The translations under genes and the position numbers were made by a program. From Candidatus Zixiibacteriota bacterium (lineage in GTDB: Bacteria; Zixibacteria; MSB-5A5; GN15; FEB-12), in contig JAHIVM010000019.1 in the NCBI GenBank assembly GCA_018816665.1, positions 1-7,599 of the forward strand: 7,599 bases of DNA, read 5' to 3'. The notes below the pieces were generated by a model. It was not told where the DNA came from and did not search any database. It saw only the letters and a list, made by a program, of their open reading frames with translations. This document shows, piece after piece, positions 1-6,723 of the stretch (within the stretch, counting starts at the first letter, position 1; the number at the start of each line of letters is the position of its first letter).

Positions 1-7
1 CAAATGT

Positions 8-25
8 ATCAGACGAGTTTCTGAT
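8..25. repeat. Short inverted repeat beside a promoter
   Basis: ATCAGA (8-13) and TCTGAT (20-25) are exact reverse complements separated by six bases. The right arm ends immediately before the TTGACA -35 box at 26. A further ATGT (4-7) and ACAT (29-32) could extend the pairing across a three-base bulge. It could be an operator or the base of an upstream terminator. No T-run follows the right arm, which argues against a rho-independent terminator. An arm of six bases can occur by chance. Confidence 0.25.
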
Positions 26-55
26 TTGACATGGATTGAGGACGTCCGCTATATT
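26..55 (+). promoter_or_regulatory. Sigma-70-type promoter, rightward
   Basis: A perfect TTGACA -35 box (26-31) is followed after 18 bases by TATATT (50-55), which matches TATAAT at five of six positions. Transcription would start near 62. The next clear gene in this direction is the protease at 512, so this promoter would give either a leader of about 450 nt or a separate non-coding or small-peptide transcript. The match is good by E. coli rules; whether this organism uses the same consensus is an assumption. Confidence 0.45.
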
Positions 56-511
56 AGGAGCAATAAGGGGCAGGGCGGTGGACGATTAGGACCGACACTC
101 ACACACTTCATCAGTCACCATTTCGCTCAGACAATAGTCGTATTCGTTTTGGGTAAGGAGGATCGTGTTACCAATCCGCTTATTTGCGGTGAGAGTGACT
201 CCCCGGAGGCCGAGTTGGGTCGGTTCTCTTATCCCGCCGGTTACATCGCAAATCCACGCCAACCGTTTGGGGGCGAAGGTTTGCCCTCTGAATGGGTTTG
301 CGAGTAGATACATCCGAAACCGGGGCACCGGTCGCAGCAGAACCGTGTGTCGATTGTCTGCAGTTTGGAAACAACTTGACGAGCACTATAGAAGACAGGC
401 ACTTACAAACGCTTGAGTCGATCAGAAAGGAGGGACCGAGACTCTCGCCATAGGTAACGATTTCCGCCGAATTGGAGTAATTAGACCCTCACCACTCTCG
501 CCGGAGGAACA
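56..511 (+). other. Long untranslated leader or gene-free region
   Basis: I find no convincing gene here. Open frames on both strands are 93 codons or shorter, overlap each other and resemble no family I know. An AAGGAGG at 155-161 sits only three bases before a GTG (165) opening an 83-codon frame, which is a poor spacing and gives an arginine-rich, undistinguished product. A second, weaker promoter-like pair closer to the protease is TTGGAA (365-370) and TATAGA (387-392), 16 bases apart. The overlapping TTTG (364-367) lies 19 bases before TATAGA, reminiscent of the Bacteroidota spacing. Local pairings exist (for example GCAGA 337-341 with TCTGC 357-361), but I recognise no riboswitch, 6S RNA, tmRNA or RNase P RNA. 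The protease ribosome binding site GGAGG is at 503-507. Confidence 0.4.
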
Positions 512-3500
512 ATGAAGACCTGTATTATCGCTGTTCTGTTCATACTGCTCGGCCTTTCGGCCGCCGTCACCGCCGACGGAATCAAACAGGTTGACCAGCC
601 AAAAGACTTCCCGCAATTCCTGGGCTACGTACCGGATCGGTTAATCGTAGTGATGAAACCGGAGGCCGGCAAACTGGTCGCCCGGATGTCGGCCAGTGCC
701 ACAGCCCACATCGGCAACCCGGAGTTCGACAAAATCTCCGACCAATTCGCCGTTTCGAGCATCCGCCAGCAGTTCTCGGGTTCCGACGTCAAGGCGCCGG
801 AACTGGCATCCTTCTACAAAATAGACTTCGCCAGCGGAACGCTGGATGAGGCGATGGAAGCCTACCGCAACAATCCGCTGGTCGAACGCGTGGAACCGAT
901 TGGTATTCACGCCATGTATGCCACGCCAAACGATGGTTACTTCCAGTACCAGTGGCATCTCAGCCAGACCAACGATCACGATATCGATGCCCCCGAGGGC
1001 TGGAACATCCAGACGGGCTCCACGAGCACTATCGTGGCCATTCTGGATTCCGGCACGCGCTACTATCACCCGGACCTGGGCGGCGTCAACGCCACCGTCT
1101 CCAATCCGGGCGCCTCGCGCGGTAACATGTGGATCAACAACGCCGAGTTGAACGGATCGTCCGGAGTTGATGACGATGGTAACGGCTATGTAGACGACTG
1201 GATTGGCTATGACTTCATCGACGGTGTCAGCAATTGCTGGACCGGTGAAGACTGCACCACCAAGGACAACGACCCGCGTGACTTCAACGGTCACGGCACG
1301 CACACAGCCGGTATTTTCGGCATGATCACCAACGACGGTTACGGCATGGCCGGTGTCGCCGGTGGCTGGGGCAGCGGTTCCCAGGCCGAATACGGCAACG
1401 GTGTCAAAATCATGCCGTGCCGCATGGGCTATTCCTATAACTACCTTGGTCAGGAATACGGCGTGGTGATGATGGACGCCGCCGCCGAGGCATTCTACTA
1501 CGCCGCCAACAACGGTGCGAAAATTGCCTCCTGCAGCTGGGGGTCATCGAACACCGGTGGTATCGGCACAGCGGCAACATACTTCATCAATAGCGGCGGT
1601 ATTATCTTTGTCGCCGCCGGTAACGATGGCAGCCAGACGGCCGACTATCTTAACGGTCGCGGTGACTGTGTGTCAGTGGCAGCGACAGATCAGAACGATG
1701 CCGCCGCCAGCTTCACCACCTACGGTACCTGGGTCGATATTTCGGCTCCGGGCGTAGGCATCTACTCGACCTATCACGATCACACCGATGCCGCCACAAC
1801 GTACTGGGCCGCCCTGGATGGTACCTCAATGGCTACCCCGATGGTCGCCGGTGTGGGCGCATTGATCTGGTCGCAGAATCCGTCATGGACTGCGGCGCAG
1901 GTGAAAACGCAGCTATACAGCAGCGCCGATAATATCGATGCCTACCTGAGTTCCACATATATCGGCAAGATGGGCGCCGGGCGTATCAATGCCTATAACG
2001 CTGTCAACACCGGTCCGCCGCCGGCGCCGGTGGCAAACTTCAGCGGCTCCCCCACCTCGGGTACGGAACCGTTGACTGTCGCTTTCACGGATGCATCAAC
2101 CGGAAGTATCACCAGCTGGGCCTGGACCTTTGGTGACGGTGGAACCTCCACCGCTCAGAACCCCGGCCACACCTATACTTCGGCGGGCACCTACAATGTC
2201 AGCCTGACAGTCACGGGTCCGGGTGGTTCCGACGCCGAAACCAAAACCGGCTACATCACGGTCAATCCGTGCGTGGCGCCAACTGCCGGTTTCACCGGTT
2301 CCCCCACCTCGGGCGACTATCCGCTGAATGTCACGTTCTCCAACAGCTCCACAGGTGCGACCTCGTACGCATGGACCTTTGGCGACGGTGGCACGTCGAC
2401 AGCGACCAATCCGAACCACACCTACACCGCTGCGGGCACCTACACAGTAGTTCTGACCGCAACTAACAGTTGTGGCAACGACGTTTTCACGCGGACGAAC
2501 TACATCACGGTTACCACTCCGCCGTGCTACGCGCCGGTTGCTGCGTTTGTGGGATCGCCCACCTCGGGAGATTTCCCGCTGACCGTCAATTTCACGGACA
2601 ACAGCACCAACTCCCCGACCTCGTGGAGCTGGACCTTCGGTGATGGAGGAACGTCTACCGCTCAGAACCCCAGCCACACCTATACGGCGGCCGGAACTTA
2701 CACGGTGACCTTGACCGCAACCAACGCCTGCGGATCCGACGGTGAAACCAAAACGGGCTACATCACGGTGACCGAGCCGACCGGCACCTGGGCCAATCTG
2801 CCCTACAGCACCGGTTTCGAGACCGGTGCGTTCGACCAGTACTGGACCAGTCAGTCATCGAACAGCGAAGGTCGCATTCTGATCACCACGGCCAATACGC
2901 CGCATTCGGGGTCGTACCATCTGACTATGGACGACAACCTGAACGGCGGTCTGTATGCGCAGAACGAGGCGTGGCTTCACCTGAACCTGGCCGGCAAAGT
3001 CGATGTCGACCTGACCTTCTGGTGGAAGGAATTCGGCGATGAAACGCACACACAGGATGGTGTGTTCTTCTCCGACAACGGTGGTTCCAGTTTCACCAAG
3101 GTGTACAGCCTTGCCAACGGCACCACTACCTACCAGCAGATTGCACTTGATGTCGACGCGCTGGCATCGACCTACGGCCTGTCATTGACCGGCACCTTTG
3201 TGGTCAAGTTCCAGCAGTATGACAACTACAGTATCAGCACCGATGGTATGGCGTTCGACGACATCAGTGTAATCTCAAACGAGGTTCCGCCGGTGGCGGC
3301 CTTCTCGGCCGAACCTACAAGCGGTGTTGCTCCGCTGGCCGTGACCTTCACGGATGCCTCTACACTTGCCACCTCCTGGAGTTGGAACTTCGGCGACGGT
3401 GGTACGTCAACCGCCCAGAACCCGAGCCACACGTACACGAATCCGGGTACGTACACGGTTGCCCTGACAGCGACCAATGCATACGGTTCTGATGTCGAGA

Positions 3501-4309
3501 CCAAAGTGGACTATATTACGGTTACTGATCCTGGCAGCCAGACCTGGGTGACCATCACATACGACGATTTTGAGAGCGGCTGGGGCAGCTACACCGATGG
3601 CGGCGGTGACTGTGCGCTCTACACGTATGGAACGTACGCTCCTCAGGGCAGTAATGCCGCGAATATTCAGGACAATTCCGGCGTATCGTCGTCGTTCTAT
3701 CATACCGGCAGCTATAACGTGACGGGCTACTCTGAACTGGAGGTGGCGTTCTCGTTCATAGCCATCAGTATGGACAACACCAGCGAAGACTTCTGGGTCC
3801 AGTACTTCGACGGCTCCACCTGGCAGACGGTTGCGGCTCTGGCACGAGGTATTGACTTCGACAACAACGTGTTCTACAACGCGGTTGTTACGATTTCATC
3901 CAGTGAATACAGTTTCCCGACCAACGCACGGCTCCGCTTCATGTGTGATGCCAGCGGCAATGCGGATGATGTATACATAGATGAAATCGAGTTCCGGGGT
4001 CTGAGTGGCACGTCATCCGTAAATGCCGGCCGAATGATGCTTCCCGACGGTTTTGCCTTGTCGCAGAACTATCCCAACCCGTTCAACCCGTCGACCACCA
4101 TTGACTTCAGCCTGCCGCAGGCCGGACATGTGGATATCGCGGTGTACAACGTGATGGGTCAGAAGGTTGCAACGCTTGCCAATGGTGAGTACGGGGCCGG
4201 TGTCTACTCGATTGAGTGGGACGGCAGCAGGTATGCGAGCGGCGTGTATTTCTACCGCATCCAGGCCGGCAAGTTCACAGAAACCAAAAAGATGATTCTG
4301 CTCAAGTAA
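512..4309 (+). CDS. Secreted subtilisin-family (S8) serine protease with PKD domains and C-terminal sorting domain
   Basis: A 1265-residue exported endopeptidase. Residues 1-21 are a signal peptide, with cleavage likely after AVTA. Residues of about 38-135 resemble an inhibitor I9-type propeptide. The catalytic domain (about 145-498) carries Asp179 (AILDSG), His261 (HGTHTAG), oxyanion Asn371 (AAGN) and Ser439 (GTSMATP), so the full triad is intact. Asp and His are 82 residues apart, wider than in subtilisin, because of an insert with an acidic, probably Ca-binding stretch (about 219-229) and a possible Cys242-Cys248 loop. Then come three PKD domains (505-584, 587-667, 672-753), a jelly-roll/MAM-like domain (about 756-921), a fourth PKD (926-1004), a second jelly-roll-like domain (about 1009-1163) and a FlgD-like/type IX sorting domain (about 1177-1265). 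The ATG at 512 is preceded by GGAGG four bases upstream. The gene is monocistronic, closed by a terminator. Its likely job is degrading external protein, at the cell surface or released; the substrate is unknown. Confidence 0.95.
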   Translation: MKTCIIAVLFILLGLSAAVTADGIKQVDQPKDFPQFLGYVPDRLIVVMKPEAGKLVARMSASATAHIGNPEFDKISDQFAVSSIRQQFSGSDVKAPELASFYKIDFASGTLDEAMEAYRNNPLVERVEPIGIHAMYATPNDGYFQYQWHLSQTNDHDIDAPEGWNIQTGSTSTIVAILDSGTRYYHPDLGGVNATVSNPGASRGNMWINNAELNGSSGVDDDGNGYVDDWIGYDFIDGVSNCWTGEDCTTKDNDPRDFNGHGTHTAGIFGMITNDGYGMAGVAGGWGSGSQAEYGNGVKIMPCRMGYSYNYLGQEYGVVMMDAAAEAFYYAANNGAKIASCSWGSSNTGGIGTAATYFINSGGIIFVAAGNDGSQTADYLNGRGDCVSVAATDQNDAAASFTTYGTWVDISAPGVGIYSTYHDHTDAATTYWAALDGTSMATPMVAGVGALIWSQNPSWTAAQVKTQLYSSADNIDAYLSSTYIGKMGAGRINAYNAVNTGPPPAPVANFSGSPTSGTEPLTVAFTDASTGSITSWAWTFGDGGTSTAQNPGHTYTSAGTYNVSLTVTGPGGSDAETKTGYITVNPCVAPTAGFTGSPTSGDYPLNVTFSNSSTGATSYAWTFGDGGTSTATNPNHTYTAAGTYTVVLTATNSCGNDVFTRTNYITVTTPPCYAPVAAFVGSPTSGDFPLTVNFTDNSTNSPTSWSWTFGDGGTSTAQNPSHTYTAAGTYTVTLTATNACGSDGETKTGYITVTEPTGTWANLPYSTGFETGAFDQYWTSQSSNSEGRILITTANTPHSGSYHLTMDDNLNGGLYAQNEAWLHLNLAGKVDVDLTFWWKEFGDETHTQDGVFFSDNGGSSFTKVYSLANGTTTYQQIALDVDALASTYGLSLTGTFVVKFQQYDNYSISTDGMAFDDISVISNEVPPVAAFSAEPTSGVAPLAVTFTDASTLATSWSWNFGDGGTSTAQNPSHTYTNPGTYTVALTATNAYGSDVETKVDYITVTDPGSQTWVTITYDDFESGWGSYTDGGGDCALYTYGTYAPQGSNAANIQDNSGVSSSFYHTGSYNVTGYSELEVAFSFIAISMDNTSEDFWVQYFDGSTWQTVAALARGIDFDNNVFYNAVVTISSSEYSFPTNARLRFMCDASGNADDVYIDEIEFRGLSGTSSVNAGRMMLPDGFALSQNYPNPFNPSTTIDFSLPQAGHVDIAVYNVMGQKVATLANGEYGAGVYSIEWDGSRYASGVYFYRIQAGKFTETKKMILLK
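2024..2770 (+). repeat. Tandem array of three PKD-domain repeats within the protease gene
   Basis: Three consecutive units of about 80 codons (2024-2263, 2270-2512, 2525-2770) each carry the PKD signature: GSPTSG near the start, W(T/N)FGDGGTST in the middle, HTYT-AGTY, and a closing YITV. Stretches are nearly identical at DNA level as well, for example the cccacctcggg segments near 2050, 2302 and 2560, which suggests duplication or ongoing homogenisation. A fourth unit (3287-3523) is separated from the array by a jelly-roll-like domain and is closest to unit 3 in its core (TSWSW, STAQNPSHTYT). PKD domains are Ig-like folds, usually spacers or substrate-binding modules in secreted enzymes. Confidence 0.85.
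3287..3523 (+). repeat. Fourth, displaced PKD repeat
   Basis: Codons 926-1004 of the protease encode a PKD unit with NFGDGGTSTAQNPSHTYT and closing YITV. It lacks the cysteine pair found in units 2 and 3, having Tyr where those have Cys (TNAYGSD against TNACGSD). It lies between the two jelly-roll-like domains, so the C-terminal half reads as PKD-jelly roll repeated twice. Confidence 0.85.
4040..4306 (+). other. FlgD-like / type IX secretion C-terminal sorting domain (part of protease)
   Basis: The last 89 residues carry the hallmarks of the FCB-group C-terminal domain: QNYPNPFNPSTTI, VYNVMGQKVATL, a W-D-G followed by ASGVYFYRI, and the terminal KKMILLK. In Bacteroidota such domains direct secretion through the type IX system and are removed or anchored at the surface. 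No secretion-system gene is in this window, so use of that route is inferred from the family alone. Confidence 0.85.
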
Positions 4310-4331
4310 GAGGGAGAGTTTTCGACAGTAT

Positions 4332-4367
4332 AACCGGGGCAGGCTCAAAAAGCCTGTCCCGGTTTTT
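4332..4367 (+). terminator. Rho-independent terminator of the protease gene
   Basis: A 14-bp stem (4332-4345 with 4351-4364) pairs along its full length, with one G-U pair, around the five-base loop CAAAA. It ends in a run of five T residues (4363-4367). It begins 22 bases after the protease stop. Read on the minus strand the stem is not followed by a T-run, so it probably does not serve the convergent lipoprotein gene. Confidence 0.9.
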
Positions 4368-4435
4368 GTATGGGGGCTATGAGATTGATTGTTTGGAGAG
4401 CCTACCGAACTCTGGACCGGACTTCCCGCTATCTC

Positions 4436-4843
4436 CTACTGTCCCGCCTCTCCTCCTGCGGTAGCCCGTTCAAACACGCCGACCACCCGGTCTTTCAACA
4501 ATAGCTGAAACGCATTGTCGTCCTGGAAACTAACGACATAATGAACCGGGTCGCTTGCGCCGGCACGCTTCTCGCACGGTGTCATAATCATCATCGTCCG
4601 TTTTTCTTCATCGAACCAGGCACATTGATACGCACAGGAATAAGCGTTCTCGGTACCGCAGGCGTACGTAATATCGTGACCATCTATACACACCCGCTCG
4701 ACCTGACCGGCAGCATCGCTCGTCTGCCAGGTTCCTTGAATAAGGCTCGGAAAGTCTGACGGGGGGTGATCGCAAGCTGCAAAGAGGGCGATAGCGGTCA
4801 GGCAGACTGCGAGCAAATGAAACCGGGTGTTCGGGGCGGTCAT
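4436..4843 (-). CDS. Small putative lipoprotein, lipocalin-like, function unknown
   Basis: A 135-residue protein with a type II signal peptide: Arg7, a hydrophobic stretch (about 8-22) and an FAAC lipobox that makes Cys24 the lipidated residue. Asp follows Cys; in E. coli that favours inner-membrane retention, but the rule may not hold here. The mature part starts near IQGTW, a G-x-W motif like the first strand of lipocalin-type barrels, which hints at a small beta-barrel. That fold is only a suggestion. Five further cysteines (52, 62, 70, 74, 90) could form disulfides, leaving one unpaired. The ATG at 4843 has GGAGG (4848-4852) four bases upstream, the same spacing as the protease gene. It converges on the protease gene and lies about 200 bases downstream of the Kelch gene on the same strand. 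I do not recognise the family. Confidence 0.75.
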   Translation of the reverse strand: MTAPNTRFHLLAVCLTAIALFAACDHPPSDFPSLIQGTWQTSDAAGQVERVCIDGHDITYACGTENAYSCAYQCAWFDEEKRTMMIMTPCEKRAGASDPVHYVVSFQDDNAFQLLLKDRVVGVFERATAGGEAGQ

Positions 4844-4890
4844 GTATCCTCCATACTCACAAATCGATCATTGCGTAGCCGACTGCGGAT

Positions 4891-4919
4891 AACATAGAGA
4901 CATTGTCCGAAATTGGCAA
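4891..4919 (-). promoter_or_regulatory. Sigma-70-type promoter for the lipoprotein gene
   Basis: On the minus strand TTGCCA (4914-4919, five of six matches to TTGACA) is followed after exactly 17 bases by TATGTT (4891-4896, four of six). Transcription would start near 4884, leaving a leader of about 40 nt with the GGAGG site. This suggests the lipoprotein gene can be transcribed on its own rather than only by read-through from the Kelch gene. Confidence 0.5.
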
Positions 4920-4944
4920 GAGGAGACTGATGGATCCTGTGCCG

Positions 4945-4999
4945 ACCGGCAGGGAAACCGGCCCGGGGCGAGGCAGCAGGGCCGGCCCCGCAGCCCGGG
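4945..4999. repeat. GC-rich inverted and direct repeats between the Kelch and lipoprotein genes
   Basis: CGGGGC (4964-4969) and GCCCCG (4985-4990) form an inverted repeat with a 15-base loop. CCCGGG occurs at 4962-4967 and again at 4994-4999, and ACCGGC is repeated directly at 4945-4950 and 4957-4962. The cluster is about 45-95 bases past the Kelch stop, where a terminator for that gene could sit. No T-run follows on the minus strand, so it is not a canonical rho-independent terminator. It may be a transcription-pausing or RNA 3'-end-protecting structure, or simply GC-rich spacer. Confidence 0.3.
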
Positions 5000-5040
5000 A
5001 GAGGTGATTCGCACGGTGCTGGACCTGCTCCGAGGCTGGT

Positions 5041-6528
5041 TCACCAGCAATCCGGCAAAGCCGGGAACGAGATGAACAAATGGTCGATCAAGGAGGTCAG
5101 ATCGCCCACATCGACTACCCCGTCGGGACCGGCCAGCGGGGCGGTATCGGTTTCCTCCAGGCAGCAGTAGGGTGTAAACTCAATGAACAGGTGGCTAATC
5201 AGGTTGGTCAGGTCGCCGACATCAACCGATTGATCCGTGACAGTCAGACAGTTGTCGCCAATATCGAGTACGACATTCCCCCGCGCCCCGACACAGCAAC
5301 CATCGCAGGCGTCCCCGAGACCGTCGCCGTCGCTGTCGAGCTGCAGCGGATTGTAGTCATCGGGGCAGTTGTCGACATTGGCGCACCAACCGTCTTCATC
5401 GATATCGTCATCGGGATCCAGCGGGCAGGCATCGCACAGATCCCCAGCACCGTCGCCGTCCGAGTCATCCTGAGCGGGATTGTAAACCGCGGGGCAGTTG
5501 TCGGTCAGGCACCTATTGCCGGGATCATCGCTGTCCCCGTAACCGTCATAATCGGAGTCAACGCAGGCCCCGGGCATGAAACCCTCGTTGGAGTTGTCAG
5601 CCAACACACCGGCGGCCCGCCCGCCTCCGATCACGAAGACCGTGTCGCCGATTACTACGGCGGCCGTGCCGTGACGTGGCGTTTTCATGGGTGTGAGGAT
5701 ACTCCAGACTGCGGTTGTCGGATCATACTGCTCGGTTACGGGAAACAATCCCGGTATCTCGCCACCGAAAGTATACAGCTTGCCATCCAGGGCCGCGGCC
5801 GAAAGACCACCACGCGGGTACGGTATATCGTCCAGCGAGTACCACGTATTGCTCGCCGGAGCATAGGCCTCAAGCGCCGCCACACTGGTATACGGGCCAC
5901 CCCAGAAACCGGTTCGACCACCAACCACGTAGATCAGTGAATCGATTGAAACGGAAGCATGGTGGTGCCTGAGCGACGGGATATCTGCCAGATGGGTCCA
6001 GGTGTCGGCGACCGGGTCGTACACTTCCACCACGGGAGTGGCATCGCCAAACCGATTGTTACCTCCCGTCACGTAGATCTTTCCCTCATGAACCACAGCA
6101 CTGTGTTCGCCACGACCGACAATCATTGGAGCCCGCAGGGACCAGGTCTCCGTTTCCGGATCGAAAGCCATAACCGAATCCGTGGCAAGCCATGCCTGCC
6201 ATTCAGTGTTGGCGTACCCGCCGATGACATACAGGATTCCATCGACCGAGACCGCGGCGCAGTGGTGGATGGGCCGGGGAAACGGGATTGGTGTCGACCA
6301 GGTGTTACTTGCCGGATCAAACACCTCAACTACATCCGTAATCGCGGTGCCGCTCACCCAGCCGCCGACAACATAGATCTTACCTTCACAGGCACCGGGT
6401 AGGATTTCCTGCCGGGCGGTGGGCATGTCGCTCCGCTCAAACCAGTAACCGTCGGCGGCAAACACGGCCGAGGCAGACAGACATGCGAACACAAGTATCC
6501 AAACCGTACATTTGACATTTCCGGACAT
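5041..6528 (-). CDS. Exported Kelch-repeat propeller protein with thrombospondin type-3-like and dockerin-like C-terminus
   Basis: A 495-residue exported protein. I place the start at 6528, not at an in-frame start 24 codons upstream: the downstream ATG has a perfect AGGAGG at 6536-6541, seven bases away, and opens directly into a signal peptide (1-24, cleavage after VFA). Six Kelch motifs follow, each a strand ending in GG and then a W: starts near 49, 97, 149, 197, 249 and 295. The sixth is incomplete and is probably closed by the N-terminal segment (about 29-48), giving a six-bladed beta-propeller. Residues of about 322-410 hold Asp-rich DSDGDGxGDxCD loops and DNCP motifs of thrombospondin type-3 style, which bind calcium. 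The end (411-495) is a dockerin-like doublet. The protein probably binds a ligand or another surface protein; no catalytic residues are evident. It diverges from the sigma factor gene. I see no convincing promoter for it. Confidence 0.88.
   Translation of the reverse strand: MSGNVKCTVWILVFACLSASAVFAADGYWFERSDMPTARQEILPGACEGKIYVVGGWVSGTAITDVVEVFDPASNTWSTPIPFPRPIHHCAAVSVDGILYVIGGYANTEWQAWLATDSVMAFDPETETWSLRAPMIVGRGEHSAVVHEGKIYVTGGNNRFGDATPVVEVYDPVADTWTHLADIPSLRHHHASVSIDSLIYVVGGRTGFWGGPYTSVAALEAYAPASNTWYSLDDIPYPRGGLSAAALDGKLYTFGGEIPGLFPVTEQYDPTTAVWSILTPMKTPRHGTAAVVIGDTVFVIGGGRAAGVLADNSNEGFMPGACVDSDYDGYGDSDDPGNRCLTDNCPAVYNPAQDDSDGDGAGDLCDACPLDPDDDIDEDGWCANVDNCPDDYNPLQLDSDGDGLGDACDGCCVGARGNVVLDIGDNCLTVTDQSVDVGDLTNLISHLFIEFTPYCCLEETDTAPLAGPDGVVDVGDLTSLIDHLFISFPALPDCW
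5044..5298 (-). repeat. Dockerin-like doublet module at the Kelch protein C-terminus
   Basis: Residues 411-495 begin CCVGARGNV and contain two copies of VDVGDLTxLIxHLFI (435-449 and 472-486), 37 residues apart. Each has the D-x-x-DLxxLxxxLF pattern of dockerin/EF-hand-like calcium helices. The second copy is preceded by PDGV, like the DG of a calcium loop; the first has a weaker loop (TDQSV). Cys455, Cys456 and Cys494 lie beside the copies. Similar doublets recur at the ends of exported proteins in Zixibacteria-like genomes, from memory. An attachment role is inferred. Confidence 0.7.
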
Positions 6529-6535
6529 GTTTCTT

Positions 6536-6541
6536 CCTCCT
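6536..6541 (-). promoter_or_regulatory. Ribosome binding site that fixes the Kelch protein start
   Basis: The minus strand reads AGGAGG at 6541-6536, seven bases before the ATG at 6528. This is the strongest such site near the gene. It lies inside the longer open frame, so it decides against the in-frame start at 6600. Confidence 0.85.
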
Positions 6542-6723
6542 ATGATATCTTCTGAGTATGCTTGGTAGCGCAAGACTCGAGCAGCGAGACTGCCGGGCAT
6601 AGAAATAGAACCGGCCTCACCGGCGCTTGTTTTTCACGCACCGGCAAACCTCGCCGTACGGTATTTCTGGTGCGGATCCTCCCGCTATCTTCCAGTCAAA
6701 GTGTCCGGCGACCGTTTCCAGTG

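Noticed and set aside
86..328. An 80-codon minus-strand frame in the leader region
   Set aside because: No ribosome binding site, a GTG start, and a product I cannot link to any family. It also runs against the promoter at 26-55.
165..416. An 83-codon frame starting GTG after AAGGAGG at 155-161
   Set aside because: The spacing of three bases is too short for a good start, the product is Arg-rich with no recognisable feature, and other frames across the same region are equally open.
641..1303. A 220-codon open frame on the minus strand inside the protease gene
   Set aside because: It lies entirely antisense to the well-supported protease prodomain and catalytic domain. The valine- and arginine-rich product resembles no family and reflects the codon bias of the opposite strand.
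2096..2677. A 193-codon minus-strand open frame across the PKD array
   Set aside because: Its repetitive, Arg/Gly-rich product mirrors the PKD repeats read backwards. It has no recognisable domain.
2024..2770. CRISPR-like or mobile repeat array
   Set aside because: The repeats are about 80-codon in-frame protein domains of the PKD type, with no short identical repeats, spacers or terminal inverted repeats.
4868..5050. A 60-codon minus-strand frame between the Kelch and lipoprotein genes
   Set aside because: It overlaps the lipoprotein promoter match and the GC-rich repeats, and its Arg/Ser/Cys/Pro-rich product has no domain.
5080..5940. A 286-codon plus-strand open frame antisense to the Kelch gene
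   Set aside because: The minus strand has a signal peptide, six Kelch motifs, calcium loops and a strong ribosome binding site. The plus-strand product is a low-complexity Val/Ile/Ala shadow of the Asp-rich codons.
6529..6600. A 24-residue N-terminal extension of the Kelch protein
   Set aside because: The extension would place a charged segment ahead of the signal peptide, while the ATG at 6528 has a perfect AGGAGG seven bases upstream.
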